NCBI GenBank assembly: GCA_029975165.1
Contig: JARKPR010000018.1
Location: forward strand, 1-39,405
Direction: 5' to 3'
Origin: Selenomonadales bacterium
GTDB lineage: Bacteria > Bacillota > Negativicutes > Sporomusales > UBA7701
Length of the DNA stretch: 39,405 bases
Part shown: piece by piece, positions 24,515-32,884 of the stretch
Numbering within the stretch: the stretch's first letter is position 1
Layout of the letters: every line of letters begins with the position of its first letter
The notes under the pieces: generated by a model
Database searches by the model: none
Seen by the model: the letters and a program-made list of their open reading frames with translations, nothing else
Told to the model about the DNA's origin: nothing
Program-made: the position numbers and the translations under genes

Positions 24515-26866
24515 ATGCCGGGGAGTTTTTTCGACAAGCGCAGGATCGCGGCGATGCTGAACAGGCGCAATTGGGGCCTGTTCAGCAAGATATTCGCCGT
24601 TCTCGTCGGCGTGAGCATCGTGCCGGTGATCGCCTGTTCGCTGTTTTTTTATTTCATCTCCCGGCAGAACGTCGAGGCCGAGGTCAGCCTGTCAAACCTG
24701 GACACGCTGAAGCAGACGCAGATGGCGGTGGACAATATCCTCGAGGCGACGGAGCGGATATCGCAGCAGATCGTCCGCAACAAAGAAGTGGCCAATTTCA
24801 TGACCAACCCGATCGACAAGTCCCGCCAAGGCAACCCGGCCGTCACCAACGCCATCAATGTGGCCGATTCCTTTTCCGAGGGGGTCCAGTACATCGAGAG
24901 CATCAGTATTTACAGCTTCCTCAACAATATGCTGGTCTCTTCGGGTACGCAGCGGTACGCCGAGATGGACGACAGCTTCATGGACAACTACGGCAATTCC
25001 ATCAGGACCAAGGGCTTCACGATGTGGATCGAGCCGGACGACAGCGAGCTCTTCGGCGAGAAGAGCCGCTCGCTCCAATTCGTGGAGTTCATTTTCGAGA
25101 CGTTCAACAAACCGGAAGGCATCGTGCTCATCAAGCTGAGGAACGACGAGTTCGCCAAACTGATAAACGCCATGTATATCCGCAAGTCAGGCCATATCTT
25201 CGTCGTCAACGACAAGGGCAAGGTCATCCTCGGCCGCAACCGGCTGCCGGAGGCGTTCGACGCCGCCGATTTCCTCGGCCGCTACAAGGCGACGGGCGAG
25301 GGCTACTACAAGATCGACAAAGGCGGGCAGCAGCTGCTGGTCTCGTTCACGACTTCCCGCTACAACCAGTGGAAGTACGTAGCCGTGCTGCCGGTCAACG
25401 AGATATACAGCCGGACGCATCTCATCGGCGGCATGATCGCCTTCCTGTGCCTGACGTTCGTCCTCCTGGCCGTCGGTCTGTCGTTCGCCGCCTCCAAGGG
25501 GATTTACAACCCTATCGGCGCGCTCGACCAGTGGCTGCGGGGCCGCAAGCGGTCCGCACAGGGGGGCGAGCTGCTGAAGGCGCGGAACGACGAGCTCGGC
25601 CGCATCCGGCAGGAGATCGACGATCAATTGGCGAAGCTGCGGAATTATTTTCTCCACCGGCTGACGTACGGCAGCGTCACCGACAAGGATGAGATCCATA
25701 CCCAGGCCGATTTCCTCGACATCCCCGTCGACAGGCAGTTCGTGGCGCTGCTGGTCGAGCTCGACCGGGGCGGCGAGGGCGGCGCCGACCGGGAGGCGAC
25801 CCGCGCCGCGGTGGCGGGCAGCGTGCAGGGCGCCCTGGCGGAGGCCGGCTGCCTGCTGAATGTCGCCTGGGAATACCGCGACGACAGCGAGCGGCTGGTG
25901 GCGGTGACCGTTTTCGGGGCCGAGCGGCCGGCGGCCGATATCTGGCCCGTCTTGGCCGCGGCCGTGGGGCAGGCCCGCGGCCGGATCGGCGAGCGCTGCC
26001 GGGCGACGGTGACCGTCGCGGTGGGCACGGCGCAGACCGGCCTGGAGAATATCCGCGTTTCGTACAACGAAGCGAACGAGGTGCTGAAGCATAAGTTCAT
26101 CAAGGGGGCCGACGCCGTCATTTTCAGCCATGAGGCCGCCGGCGGCATGAGCGTGGACGCCCGCAAGCATTATGCGAAGAGCCAGTTGACGAACTGCCTC
26201 GACGCCCGCGACCGCCGCCAGTTGGAGAAGCTGCTGGCGAAGTTCAAGGCCAGCATGAAGACGCAGGTTTCCGCCAAAGCGGCGTATGTTTTCTACTGCA
26301 AGGACATAATCGACATCCTGCGCGAGTATCTCCGCGGCCTCGGCCCCCGCTTCGCCGCCGAGCGGGCCGCCCTCAAGGATATGTTCGACAACTTTGAGAA
26401 GCGTTTCGACAATATCGACGCCGCCGTGGCCGCCATCATGGACTGCGCGGCGCAGGCGCTCGAAAAGCTGGAGAAGGAGAGCCCGGAAGCGGCCAGGCGG
26501 CAGGCGGTCGGGAAGGCGGTGGCGATCATCGCGGCCGAGTACGGCGACGATATCGGCCTGACCTATGTGTGCGAGAAGGTCGGGATGTCCGAGCCGTATT
26601 TCTCGAAGATTTTTAAGGAGGAGCTCGGCCAGAATTTCAAGGATTACCTGACGGGCATCAGGCTTGACAAGGCCAAGGAGCTGCTGCGGGATACGGATGC
26701 CACCATCGCCGCCGTCGCTGACCAGGTGGGCTACAACAACACGAACCAGTTCGCCAAGATGTTCAAGAAGTACGAGGGCGTCACACCGGGGGCGTACCGC
26801 GAGTCGGCGCGGAACAAGAGCCGGGTGATCAACCTGCGACAGTACAAGAAGAACCAGGAGAGATAA
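24515..26866 (+). CDS. Membrane-anchored AraC-family regulator with extracellular sensor
   Basis: A 783-residue protein combining a sensor and a DNA-binding domain. A first membrane segment (about 25-48, IFAVLVGVSIVPVIACSLFF) and a second (about 302-326, FLCLTFVLLAVGLSF) bracket an extracytoplasmic Cache-like domain of about 250 residues. The cytoplasmic part has a HAMP-like linker and a middle domain, and the last 110 residues are an AraC/XylS double helix-turn-helix (VCEKVGMSEPYFSKIFKEEL ... AAVADQVGYNNTNQFAKMF). This is the YesN/YtdP-like plan. GGAGG 6 bp before ATG 24515 sets the start; earlier in-frame ATGs lack good spacing. It precedes the TTT operon and probably controls it. Confidence 0.88.
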   Translation: MPGSFFDKRRIAAMLNRRNWGLFSKIFAVLVGVSIVPVIACSLFFYFISRQNVEAEVSLSNLDTLKQTQMAVDNILEATERISQQIVRNKEVANFMTNPIDKSRQGNPAVTNAINVADSFSEGVQYIESISIYSFLNNMLVSSGTQRYAEMDDSFMDNYGNSIRTKGFTMWIEPDDSELFGEKSRSLQFVEFIFETFNKPEGIVLIKLRNDEFAKLINAMYIRKSGHIFVVNDKGKVILGRNRLPEAFDAADFLGRYKATGEGYYKIDKGGQQLLVSFTTSRYNQWKYVAVLPVNEIYSRTHLIGGMIAFLCLTFVLLAVGLSFAASKGIYNPIGALDQWLRGRKRSAQGGELLKARNDELGRIRQEIDDQLAKLRNYFLHRLTYGSVTDKDEIHTQADFLDIPVDRQFVALLVELDRGGEGGADREATRAAVAGSVQGALAEAGCLLNVAWEYRDDSERLVAVTVFGAERPAADIWPVLAAAVGQARGRIGERCRATVTVAVGTAQTGLENIRVSYNEANEVLKHKFIKGADAVIFSHEAAGGMSVDARKHYAKSQLTNCLDARDRRQLEKLLAKFKASMKTQVSAKAAYVFYCKDIIDILREYLRGLGPRFAAERAALKDMFDNFEKRFDNIDAAVAAIMDCAAQALEKLEKESPEAARRQAVGKAVAIIAAEYGDDIGLTYVCEKVGMSEPYFSKIFKEELGQNFKDYLTGIRLDKAKELLRDTDATIAAVADQVGYNNTNQFAKMFKKYEGVTPGAYRESARNKSRVINLRQYKKNQER

Positions 26867-26890
26867 AAAAGCATAGTCCGCGAAACCAGA

Positions 26891-26925
26891 TTTTTTAAGG
26901 GGCCGGCCACCGGCCCCTTAAAAAA
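26891..26925. terminator. Long symmetric hairpin (bidirectional terminator-like)
   Basis: TTTTTTAAGGGGCCGG (26891-26906) and CCGGCCCCTTAAAAAA (26910-26925) form a perfect 16-bp stem with a 3-nt loop, 24 bp after the AraC-type gene. The T-run precedes the stem on both strands and nothing T-rich follows, so it is atypical for an intrinsic terminator even though the position suits one. Confidence 0.5.
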
Positions 26926-27067
26926 GTTCCTAGGACGATAAAATAAACGGGTTGAATTCTGAAAATTTGTACAGGACAATTATTGCTGACTGATGCTGGC
27001 ACCCTGAGAGTCACGCCGGTATGGACCGCCGGGACCGGAGGAAAACACGCGCGAGCGGAGGGCGACG

Positions 27068-28048
27068 ATGGAACGGATGAGTGGCAAGGTGGCCGTATGC
27101 GGCATGGTGTTGGCGGCTGTGGCCCTGGGAGCGGCCGGCTGTTTTTTGGGCACGAAGGAGGAGGCCAAGCCGCCGGCCCAGCCGATCGTCTTCCTCATCC
27201 CCGCCGGGCCGGGAGGGGGCAACGATCTGACGGTGAGGGCCCTCATCCCCGGCATGCGCCAGGCGCTCGGCCAGGAACTCATCGCCGAGAACAAGCCGGC
27301 CGGCAAGGGCGCGGTGGCGGCGGCCGAGATCATGAACGGCCGGCCGGAGGACAATAAGTTGTATTTCAATTCGCAGACCGTCTTGCTGATGCCGTACGGC
27401 GGCATGCCGGACGTGAAGTTGGAGCGCTTCCAGCCCGTGGCCCAGGTGGTGGAGGACATGGGGGCGATAATCGTCCGCCAGGACGCCCCGTACGACACGC
27501 TGCCCGAGTTCATCGCCGCCGCCAAGCGGCGGGGCGGGAAGATCCGCGTGGCCCACAACGGGGTCGGCAGCCTGTGGCATCTGGCGGCCATCAGGTTTTC
27601 GCAGGCCGCCGGCGTGGATTTCAAGTATTGCGCCTACACCTCCGGCGGGCGGCAGATGCTGGGGGCGCTTGTGGACGGCGAGGTCGAGGTGTGCGTCATA
27701 AGCCCGTCCGAGTCGAAGCCGTTCATCGAGGCCAAGAAGGTCAAGGTGCTGGCGGTGATGAGCGACAGGCGCCATACCGTCGTGCCCAACGTGCCGACCT
27801 GCCGGGAGGTGGGCCTCGACACGGTCTTCAACGTCTGGCGGGGCGTGTTCACGACGGCCGGCGTGAGCGAGGAACGGCTGAACGCTCTGGATGCGGCGGT
27901 GCGGCAGGCGGTGGCGACGGAGGAGTTCCAGGCTTTCGCCCGCAACAACGGCCTGCCGGTGAAATTCCGCGGCCACGAGGAGTTCAAGAGGATCGTGTAC
28001 GAGCAGCGGGAGATGTACGCGAAGCTGTTCGGCGAGATAGACAAGTAG
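27068..28048 (+). CDS. tctC: TctC-type substrate-binding lipoprotein 1 of a tripartite tricarboxylate transporter
   Basis: A 326-residue TctC/Bug-family binding protein; lipobox GAAGC gives lipidated Cys25. Hallmarks are FLIPAGPGGGNDLTVRALIP, NSQTVLLMPYG, the hinge APYDTLPEFI, and VWRGVFTTAGV near the C-terminus. TctC proteins bind citrate or related di- and tricarboxylates, amino or sugar acids, and deliver them to the TctAB membrane pair. It is closely related to the next gene, so this transporter has two binding proteins. GGAGGGCGACG precedes the ATG. 26867-27067 contains a hairpin and otherwise nothing I recognise. Confidence 0.9.
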   Translation: MERMSGKVAVCGMVLAAVALGAAGCFLGTKEEAKPPAQPIVFLIPAGPGGGNDLTVRALIPGMRQALGQELIAENKPAGKGAVAAAEIMNGRPEDNKLYFNSQTVLLMPYGGMPDVKLERFQPVAQVVEDMGAIIVRQDAPYDTLPEFIAAAKRRGGKIRVAHNGVGSLWHLAAIRFSQAAGVDFKYCAYTSGGRQMLGALVDGEVEVCVISPSESKPFIEAKKVKVLAVMSDRRHTVVPNVPTCREVGLDTVFNVWRGVFTTAGVSEERLNALDAAVRQAVATEEFQAFARNNGLPVKFRGHEEFKRIVYEQREMYAKLFGEIDK

Positions 28049-28080
28049 CCCCAAGGGGCATACCCCGACGCTGTGCGGGG
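28048..28080 (+). other. Small intercistronic hairpins between tandem tctC genes
   Basis: GCCCC (28048-28052) / GGGGC (28055-28059) overlaps the last base of the first tctC stop, and CCCCG (28063-28067) / CGGGG (28076-28080) is followed by AAAAAAAGG. They are short and probably affect mRNA stability only. Confidence 0.35.
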
Positions 28081-28099
28081 AAAAAAAGGAGGAATCATC

Positions 28100-29065
28100 G
28101 TGAGTGGAACCCGGAAAATGCTGTGCCTCGTAATGCTGCTGGTGTTCGCGGCTGTCGTAGCCGGCTGCGGCGGAGGCAGCGACAAGCCCAAGTACCCGCA
28201 GGGCGACGTTACCTTCCTCATCCCTCAAGGACCGGGCGGCGGCAACGACATGACCGTTCGCGCCCTTATCCCCGCCATGAAGAAGGAGCTGAACGGCAAC
28301 GTCGTTCCCGTGAACAAGGCCGAGGCCAGGGGCGCGGTTGCGGCCAGCGATCTGGCGTCCGCCAAGCCGGACGGCCAGAAGCTGTATTTCAATTCGCAGT
28401 CGCTGCTGCTCATGCCGTACGCCGGGGTGGACGTCAAGCTAGAGAAGTTCCAGCCGGTAGCCCAGGTGGTCGAGGATACCGCCTCGATCATCGTCAAGGC
28501 CGACGCCCCGTGGAAGACGCTCGACGAATTCATCAAGTACGCCCAGGCCAATAAGCTCAAGGTGGCCCACAACGGCAACGGCGCTCTGTGGCATTTGTCG
28601 GCCCTCCAGCTCGCCAAAGCCATCAAGGCGGATTTCAATTACATCGCCTACCCGAGCGGCGGCGCCCAGATGCTGACCGCCCTCGCCTCCGGCGAGGTCG
28701 ACTTGTGCGTCATCAGCCCGTCGGAGTCCAAGGCCCTCATAGACAGCGGCCGCCTGAGAGTGCTGGCGGTGATGAGCGACACCCGCCACGCCGTCGTGCC
28801 CAACGTGCCGACCTGCAAGGAACTCGGCCTCGACCAGACTTTCCCGGTATGGCGCGGCATCTTCACGACCGCCGGCACGCCGAAGGAGACGCTGGCCCTC
28901 CTCGAAAAGGCCATCAAGACGGCCACCGAGTCGCCGGAATTCACGACTCTGGCGAAGAACAACGGTTTCCCGATCAAGTTCCGCGGCGTGAACGAGTTCT
29001 CCGCTTTCGTCAAGGACGAGACGGAAAAATACAAGAAGCTGATGGCGGATATCAAGCTCAAGTAG
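28100..29065 (+). CDS. tctC: TctC-type substrate-binding lipoprotein 2 (tandem paralogue)
   Basis: A 321-residue TctC-family lipoprotein with lipobox VVAGC (Cys23). It parallels the preceding gene in nearly every motif (FLIPQGPGGGNDMTVRALIP; NSQSLLLMPYAG; VWRGIFTTAGT), indicating a tandem duplication. GTG 28100 is chosen because AAAGGAGG ends 7 bp upstream; the frame could extend nine codons further but without a ribosome site. The two copies may bind different ligands for one TctAB channel, or one may signal to the membrane sensor regulator upstream. Confidence 0.9.
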   Translation: MSGTRKMLCLVMLLVFAAVVAGCGGGSDKPKYPQGDVTFLIPQGPGGGNDMTVRALIPAMKKELNGNVVPVNKAEARGAVAASDLASAKPDGQKLYFNSQSLLLMPYAGVDVKLEKFQPVAQVVEDTASIIVKADAPWKTLDEFIKYAQANKLKVAHNGNGALWHLSALQLAKAIKADFNYIAYPSGGAQMLTALASGEVDLCVISPSESKALIDSGRLRVLAVMSDTRHAVVPNVPTCKELGLDQTFPVWRGIFTTAGTPKETLALLEKAIKTATESPEFTTLAKNNGFPIKFRGVNEFSAFVKDETEKYKKLMADIKLK

Positions 29066-29081
29066 ACGGCGCGATAAAGCG

Positions 29082-29136
29082 GCGCCGCAAGCAAACGGGC
29101 ACCGCCGGGGTCCGGCGGCGGAGTTGCTTGCGGCGC
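29082..29136 (+). terminator. Strong stem-loop between tctC2 and tctB
   Basis: GCGCCGCAAGCAA (29082-29094) pairs with TTGCTTGCGGCGC (29124-29136), enclosing a second stem CCGCCGG/CCGGCGG (29102-29108 and 29112-29118). No T-run follows. It probably shields or attenuates the transcript so that binding proteins exceed membrane components. Confidence 0.65.
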
Positions 29137-29164
29137 AGCCTACGCGCCCAAAGGAGGCTAAGCG

Positions 29165-29617
29165 GTGAAAGATTTTATCCTGGCCATAGTCGCGGCCGGC
29201 CTGGCGGTTTTCATCTACGTCGATTCCCGGACCTTCGCGGCTCCCCAGGGCGGTCTGGCGAAAGATCCCGCCCTGTATCCGCAGATGCTCGCGCTCATTC
29301 TGGCCCTGCTGGCAGTGGCCCTGGCTGTCAACGTTATCAGGGGCAAGCGGCTGAACGAGAAAATCGTCCTGGACCGTCAGGCGCTTTTCAACGTCGGCAG
29401 GCTTGTGGTCATTCTCTGCCTGTATGTTTTCGCCATCGTGTATGTCGGCTTTCCCGTTTCCACGGTGCTGTTCATTTATGTCGGCGTCGTCGCTCTCGGC
29501 GGCAGCCGGCTGACGGCGGCAAAGCTCTGCCTGCCGGTCGCTCTGGCCTTGTATGTGGTTTTTTTCGTCCTCTTCCAGATGCCGATGCCTGTCGGGAAAT
29601 TGTGGGAAGGGTTGTGA
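29165..29617 (+). CDS. tctB: TctB, small membrane subunit of the tripartite tricarboxylate transporter
   Basis: A 150-residue protein with four hydrophobic segments (ILAIVAAGLAVFIYV; LALILALLAVALAV; LVVILCLYVFAIVYVGF; VALALYVVFFVLF), the expected size and topology for TctB. The GTG start follows AAAGGAGGCTAAGC. It sits between the binding proteins and TctA, as in other TTT operons. TctB supports the large TctA channel; it has no recognised catalytic residues. Confidence 0.88.
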   Translation: MKDFILAIVAAGLAVFIYVDSRTFAAPQGGLAKDPALYPQMLALILALLAVALAVNVIRGKRLNEKIVLDRQALFNVGRLVVILCLYVFAIVYVGFPVSTVLFIYVGVVALGGSRLTAAKLCLPVALALYVVFFVLFQMPMPVGKLWEGL

Positions 29618-29623
29618 TGCACC

Positions 29624-31156
29624 GTGAGTTTTGAATTCTACACCGCAGGCTGGCAGCTTTTCACCTTACCGGTGCTGGCCTATATGCTGCTCGGGACGGT
29701 CATCGGCATCATAATCGGCGCTCTGCCCGGACTGACGGCGATGATGGCCGTGTCCGTGCTGGTGCCGCTCACTTATACCCTGTCGCCTACCGCCGGCATC
29801 ATCATGCTGCTGGGAGTATACTGCGGCGCCAACTACGGCGGCTCGATCTCCGCCACCCTCGTCAACATCCCCGGCACGCCGTCGGCGGTGATGACGACGA
29901 TGGACGGCTACCCGCTGGGCCAAAAGGGCAAGGCCGGCCTGGCCATCGGCACGGCCACGGTCGCTTCCGGCCTCGGCGGCATATTCAGCGTCGTAACCAT
30001 GGCGATGTTTGCGCCGCTTATCGCCAATATCGCCCTCAAGTTCACCTCGCTGGAGATTTTCGCCATCGCCCTGTTCGGCGTGACCATCATGGGCTACATT
30101 TCGCCCGGCTCGGTGCTCAAGGGCTTGATCTCGGGCGTTTTCGGCCTGCTGATCGGTTGCATCGGCTTCGATCCGACGACCGCCGTGCCGCGGTTCACGT
30201 TCGGGGAACAGAACCTGCTGTCCGGCGTGCAGTTCGTGGCGGCGATGATCGGCTTGTTCGGGCTGGCGGAGATATTGCTGGCGTCCGAGAAGATCAAGGA
30301 TCTGCAGACGCGGCCCGAGCTCTTCAAGATGCAGAATCCCCTGGAATGCCTGAAATACCTGCGGACGCTCTGGGGCAATCTCCTGCGCTCCAGCGTCATC
30401 GGCGTGATCGTCGGCGCCGTGCCGGGGACCGGCGGCACGATCGCCGCCATCGTCGGCTATGCCGTCCAGAAGAAGGTGTCGAAGAATCCCGAAGGGATGG
30501 GCAAGGGCGCGGTCGAAGGGATCGCCGCCCCCGAAGCGGCCAACAACGCCTGCTGCGGCGGCGCGCTGACGACGCTGCTGTCGCTCGGCATTCCCGGCGA
30601 CGCCGTCACCGCCATCCTGATCGGCGCTTTCGTCCTCCATGGGCTGACCCCCGGCCCGATGCTGTTCGAATCCAATCCCGACCTCGTTTCCGCCATTTTC
30701 ATCGGCATGTTCCTCATCCAGATGCTGATCATCGCCCTCGGCCTGAACTTTGCCCAGTATTTCGCCAAGCTGCTTCTGGTGCCGCGGCCGATACTCAATA
30801 CGATTATCCTCGCCCTGTGTGTCGTCGGTACGTACGGCGTACAGAACAGCATCTTCGACATCGGCACGATGATCGTGTTCGCCGTGCTTGGCTATGTCAT
30901 GGCCAAGGCATCCATCCCGCGGGCGCCCATTGTCCTGGCGCTGATTCTCGGGCCGGTCATGGAGGAGAACCTCCGCCGCTGGCTGTCGCTGGCCGAAGGA
31001 CACGTGCTCGAAAGCCTGGCCGGCGCTTTCACCACCAACCCCATCGCCATGGCCATCCTCGCTATCACCGCCCTCACGCTCGTGCTGCCCCTCTTCCAGA
31101 AGTCCGGGCGCCTGAACGAGGGCATGGCCGAGCACATCGTCGGCGGCAAGAAATAG
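29624..31156 (+). CDS. tctA: TctA, large membrane subunit of the tripartite tricarboxylate transporter
   Basis: A 510-residue permease with about 11-12 hydrophobic segments and family motifs GALPGLTAMMAVSVLVPLTY, YCGANYGGSISATLVNIPG, EGIAAPEAANNACCGGALTT and LGIPGDAVTAILIGAF. TctA forms the cation-driven transport channel. The GTG start at 29624 is 7 bp after the tctB stop and its ribosome site is weak, suggesting translational coupling. Two metabolic genes follow in the same direction. Confidence 0.92.
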   Translation: MSFEFYTAGWQLFTLPVLAYMLLGTVIGIIIGALPGLTAMMAVSVLVPLTYTLSPTAGIIMLLGVYCGANYGGSISATLVNIPGTPSAVMTTMDGYPLGQKGKAGLAIGTATVASGLGGIFSVVTMAMFAPLIANIALKFTSLEIFAIALFGVTIMGYISPGSVLKGLISGVFGLLIGCIGFDPTTAVPRFTFGEQNLLSGVQFVAAMIGLFGLAEILLASEKIKDLQTRPELFKMQNPLECLKYLRTLWGNLLRSSVIGVIVGAVPGTGGTIAAIVGYAVQKKVSKNPEGMGKGAVEGIAAPEAANNACCGGALTTLLSLGIPGDAVTAILIGAFVLHGLTPGPMLFESNPDLVSAIFIGMFLIQMLIIALGLNFAQYFAKLLLVPRPILNTIILALCVVGTYGVQNSIFDIGTMIVFAVLGYVMAKASIPRAPIVLALILGPVMEENLRRWLSLAEGHVLESLAGAFTTNPIAMAILAITALTLVLPLFQKSGRLNEGMAEHIVGGKK

Positions 31157-31196
31157 CTGCGGAGACTACACGGACAATCATTAAGGGAGGCGCACC

Positions 31197-31964
31197 ATGA
31201 TCAAAGAAAACAAGATCAAAAAGCTGCTGAAAGAAGGCCGGGCGGTCATCGGCACGTTCGTGAAGATCACCGACCCGTGCACTGTCGAGCTGATTACCAA
31301 CGCCGGCTTCGATTTCATCGCCATCGATAACGAGCACACGGCGATGAGCAAGGAGACGATGGTGAACCTCATCCGCACGGCCGACGCCACCGGCATCGTG
31401 CCCACCGTCCGGGTGCGCGAGAACAGCCGGCCGGAGATTCTCCAGGCGCTCGACGCCGGCGCGTACGGCGTCATGGTACCCGAGACGAGCTCGGCCGAAG
31501 AGGTGAAGCTGGTCGTAGAAAGGGCCAAATATGCCCCGGAGGGCAACCGCGGCTACTCGGCCAGCCAGCGCTCGGCCAACTACAGCGGCATGAACCCGGC
31601 CGAATACGCCCGTTTGTCGAACGACAACACGCTGGTGGTCGTGTACTGCGAGACGGCCAGGGCACTCGAAAACCTCGACGCCATGCTGGCCGTGGAGGGC
31701 GTGGACGTGATGTTCGTCGGCCCCTTCGATCTCACCCAGGCGCTCGGCGTGATCGGCGAGCCCAACCATCCCAAGGTGCTGGCGGCCATCGACACCATCG
31801 TGAAGAAGACGCGGGCGGCCGGCAAGGCGGCCGGCATCATCGCCGCCGACGCCGACAAGGCCAAGCAGCTCATCGCGCAGGGCTTTCAGTACATCGTCCT
31901 CGGCTCGGACCAGGCATTCATCCAGAACCTCGGCAAAAAGTATCTCAAGGAAATCAGGGGCTGA
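31197..31964 (+). CDS. HpcH/HpaI-family 2-oxo-acid aldolase
   Basis: A 255-residue class II-type pyruvate aldolase of the HpcH/HpaI (GarL-like) family. DNEHTAM (44-50) holds the conserved Glu-His pair, VMVPET holds the metal-binding Glu, and NRGYSASQR and VGPFDLTQALG are family signatures. Members cleave 4-hydroxy-2-oxo acids, including 5-keto-4-deoxyglucarate, to pyruvate and an aldehyde. The following reductase resembles GarR, which reduces tartronate semialdehyde, one product of that cleavage. GGGAGGCGCACC precedes the start. The true substrate is not fixed by sequence. Confidence 0.87.
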   Translation: MIKENKIKKLLKEGRAVIGTFVKITDPCTVELITNAGFDFIAIDNEHTAMSKETMVNLIRTADATGIVPTVRVRENSRPEILQALDAGAYGVMVPETSSAEEVKLVVERAKYAPEGNRGYSASQRSANYSGMNPAEYARLSNDNTLVVVYCETARALENLDAMLAVEGVDVMFVGPFDLTQALGVIGEPNHPKVLAAIDTIVKKTRAAGKAAGIIAADADKAKQLIAQGFQYIVLGSDQAFIQNLGKKYLKEIRG

Positions 31965-31986
31965 GACCGGCAAGGAGGAAGGCATT

Positions 31987-32874
31987 ATGGGCAAGATAGG
32001 CTTCATCGGCCTCGGCGTGATGGGCAAGCCGATGAGCAGGAACCTCATCAAGGCGGGCTATTCGCTGGTGGTCCACAACCGCTCGCAGGCGGCCGTGCAG
32101 GAGCTGGTGGCGGAGGGCGCCGCGACGGCGTCCTCGCCGGCGGCGGTGGCCGAGCAGTGCGACCGGATCTTCACTATGCTGCCAAATTCGCCCCAGGTGC
32201 GCGAGGTGCTGCTGGGGGAAAAGGGCGTGATCAAGACGGCCAGGCCGGGCACGGTCGTCATCGACACCAGCTCGATCGCGCCTGTCGCCGTACGCGAGAT
32301 CGCCGGCGAGCTGGCGCGAAAACAGGTCGCCATGCTCGACGCCCCGGTGAGCGGCGGCCAGGCCGGTGCCGTCGCGGGCACGTTGTCGATTATGGTCGGC
32401 GGCGACGAGGCGGTTTTCGACGCCTGCAAGCCGCTGCTCGATACGGTGGGCAGCTCGGTCGTCCGCATCGGCGGCATCGGCGCCGGCAACGTCGCCAAGC
32501 TGGTCAACCAGACGATCGTGGCCATCAACGTCGCCGCCATAGCCGAGGCGCTGACCCTCGCCGCCAAGGCCGGCGTCGACCAGACGGCCGTTTTCAAGGC
32601 TATCCGCGGCGGTTCGGCCGCCAGCCGGATGCTGGAGATCAAGGGGCCGTTCATGCTGGCACGGAAGCACGAGCCCGGCTTCCGCCTGGGGCTGCACATC
32701 AAGGACCTCGGCAATGTCCTCGAGACCGGCCACGAGGTGGGGGCGCCGCTGCCGCTGAGCGCCGCCGTGATGGAGATGATGCAGATCCTCAAGGCGGACA
32801 ACTACGCCGACTGTGACAACAGCGTGCTGATAAAGTACTACGAGAAGCTGGCCGACGGGGCGGCGACGGAGTAG
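31987..32874 (+). CDS. GarR-type beta-hydroxyacid dehydrogenase (tartronate-semialdehyde reductase-like)
   Basis: A 295-residue NAD(P)-dependent 3-hydroxyacid dehydrogenase. The Rossmann motif GFIGLGVMGKPM is at 5-16, the substrate loop DAPVSGGQAGAVAGTLSIMV at 118-137 and the catalytic lysine is Lys171 in GAGNVAKLVNQ. Enzymes of this group reduce tartronate semialdehyde to glycerate, or act on 3-hydroxyisobutyrate. Placement directly after the HpcH/HpaI aldolase supports the first role. AAGGAGGAAGGCATT precedes the ATG. The gene ends 10 bp from the convergent LysR gene, with the palindrome GGGGCGCCCC (32874-32883) in between. Confidence 0.9.
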   Translation: MGKIGFIGLGVMGKPMSRNLIKAGYSLVVHNRSQAAVQELVAEGAATASSPAAVAEQCDRIFTMLPNSPQVREVLLGEKGVIKTARPGTVVIDTSSIAPVAVREIAGELARKQVAMLDAPVSGGQAGAVAGTLSIMVGGDEAVFDACKPLLDTVGSSVVRIGGIGAGNVAKLVNQTIVAINVAAIAEALTLAAKAGVDQTAVFKAIRGGSAASRMLEIKGPFMLARKHEPGFRLGLHIKDLGNVLETGHEVGAPLPLSAAVMEMMQILKADNYADCDNSVLIKYYEKLADGAATE

Positions 32875-32884
32875 GGGCGCCCCG

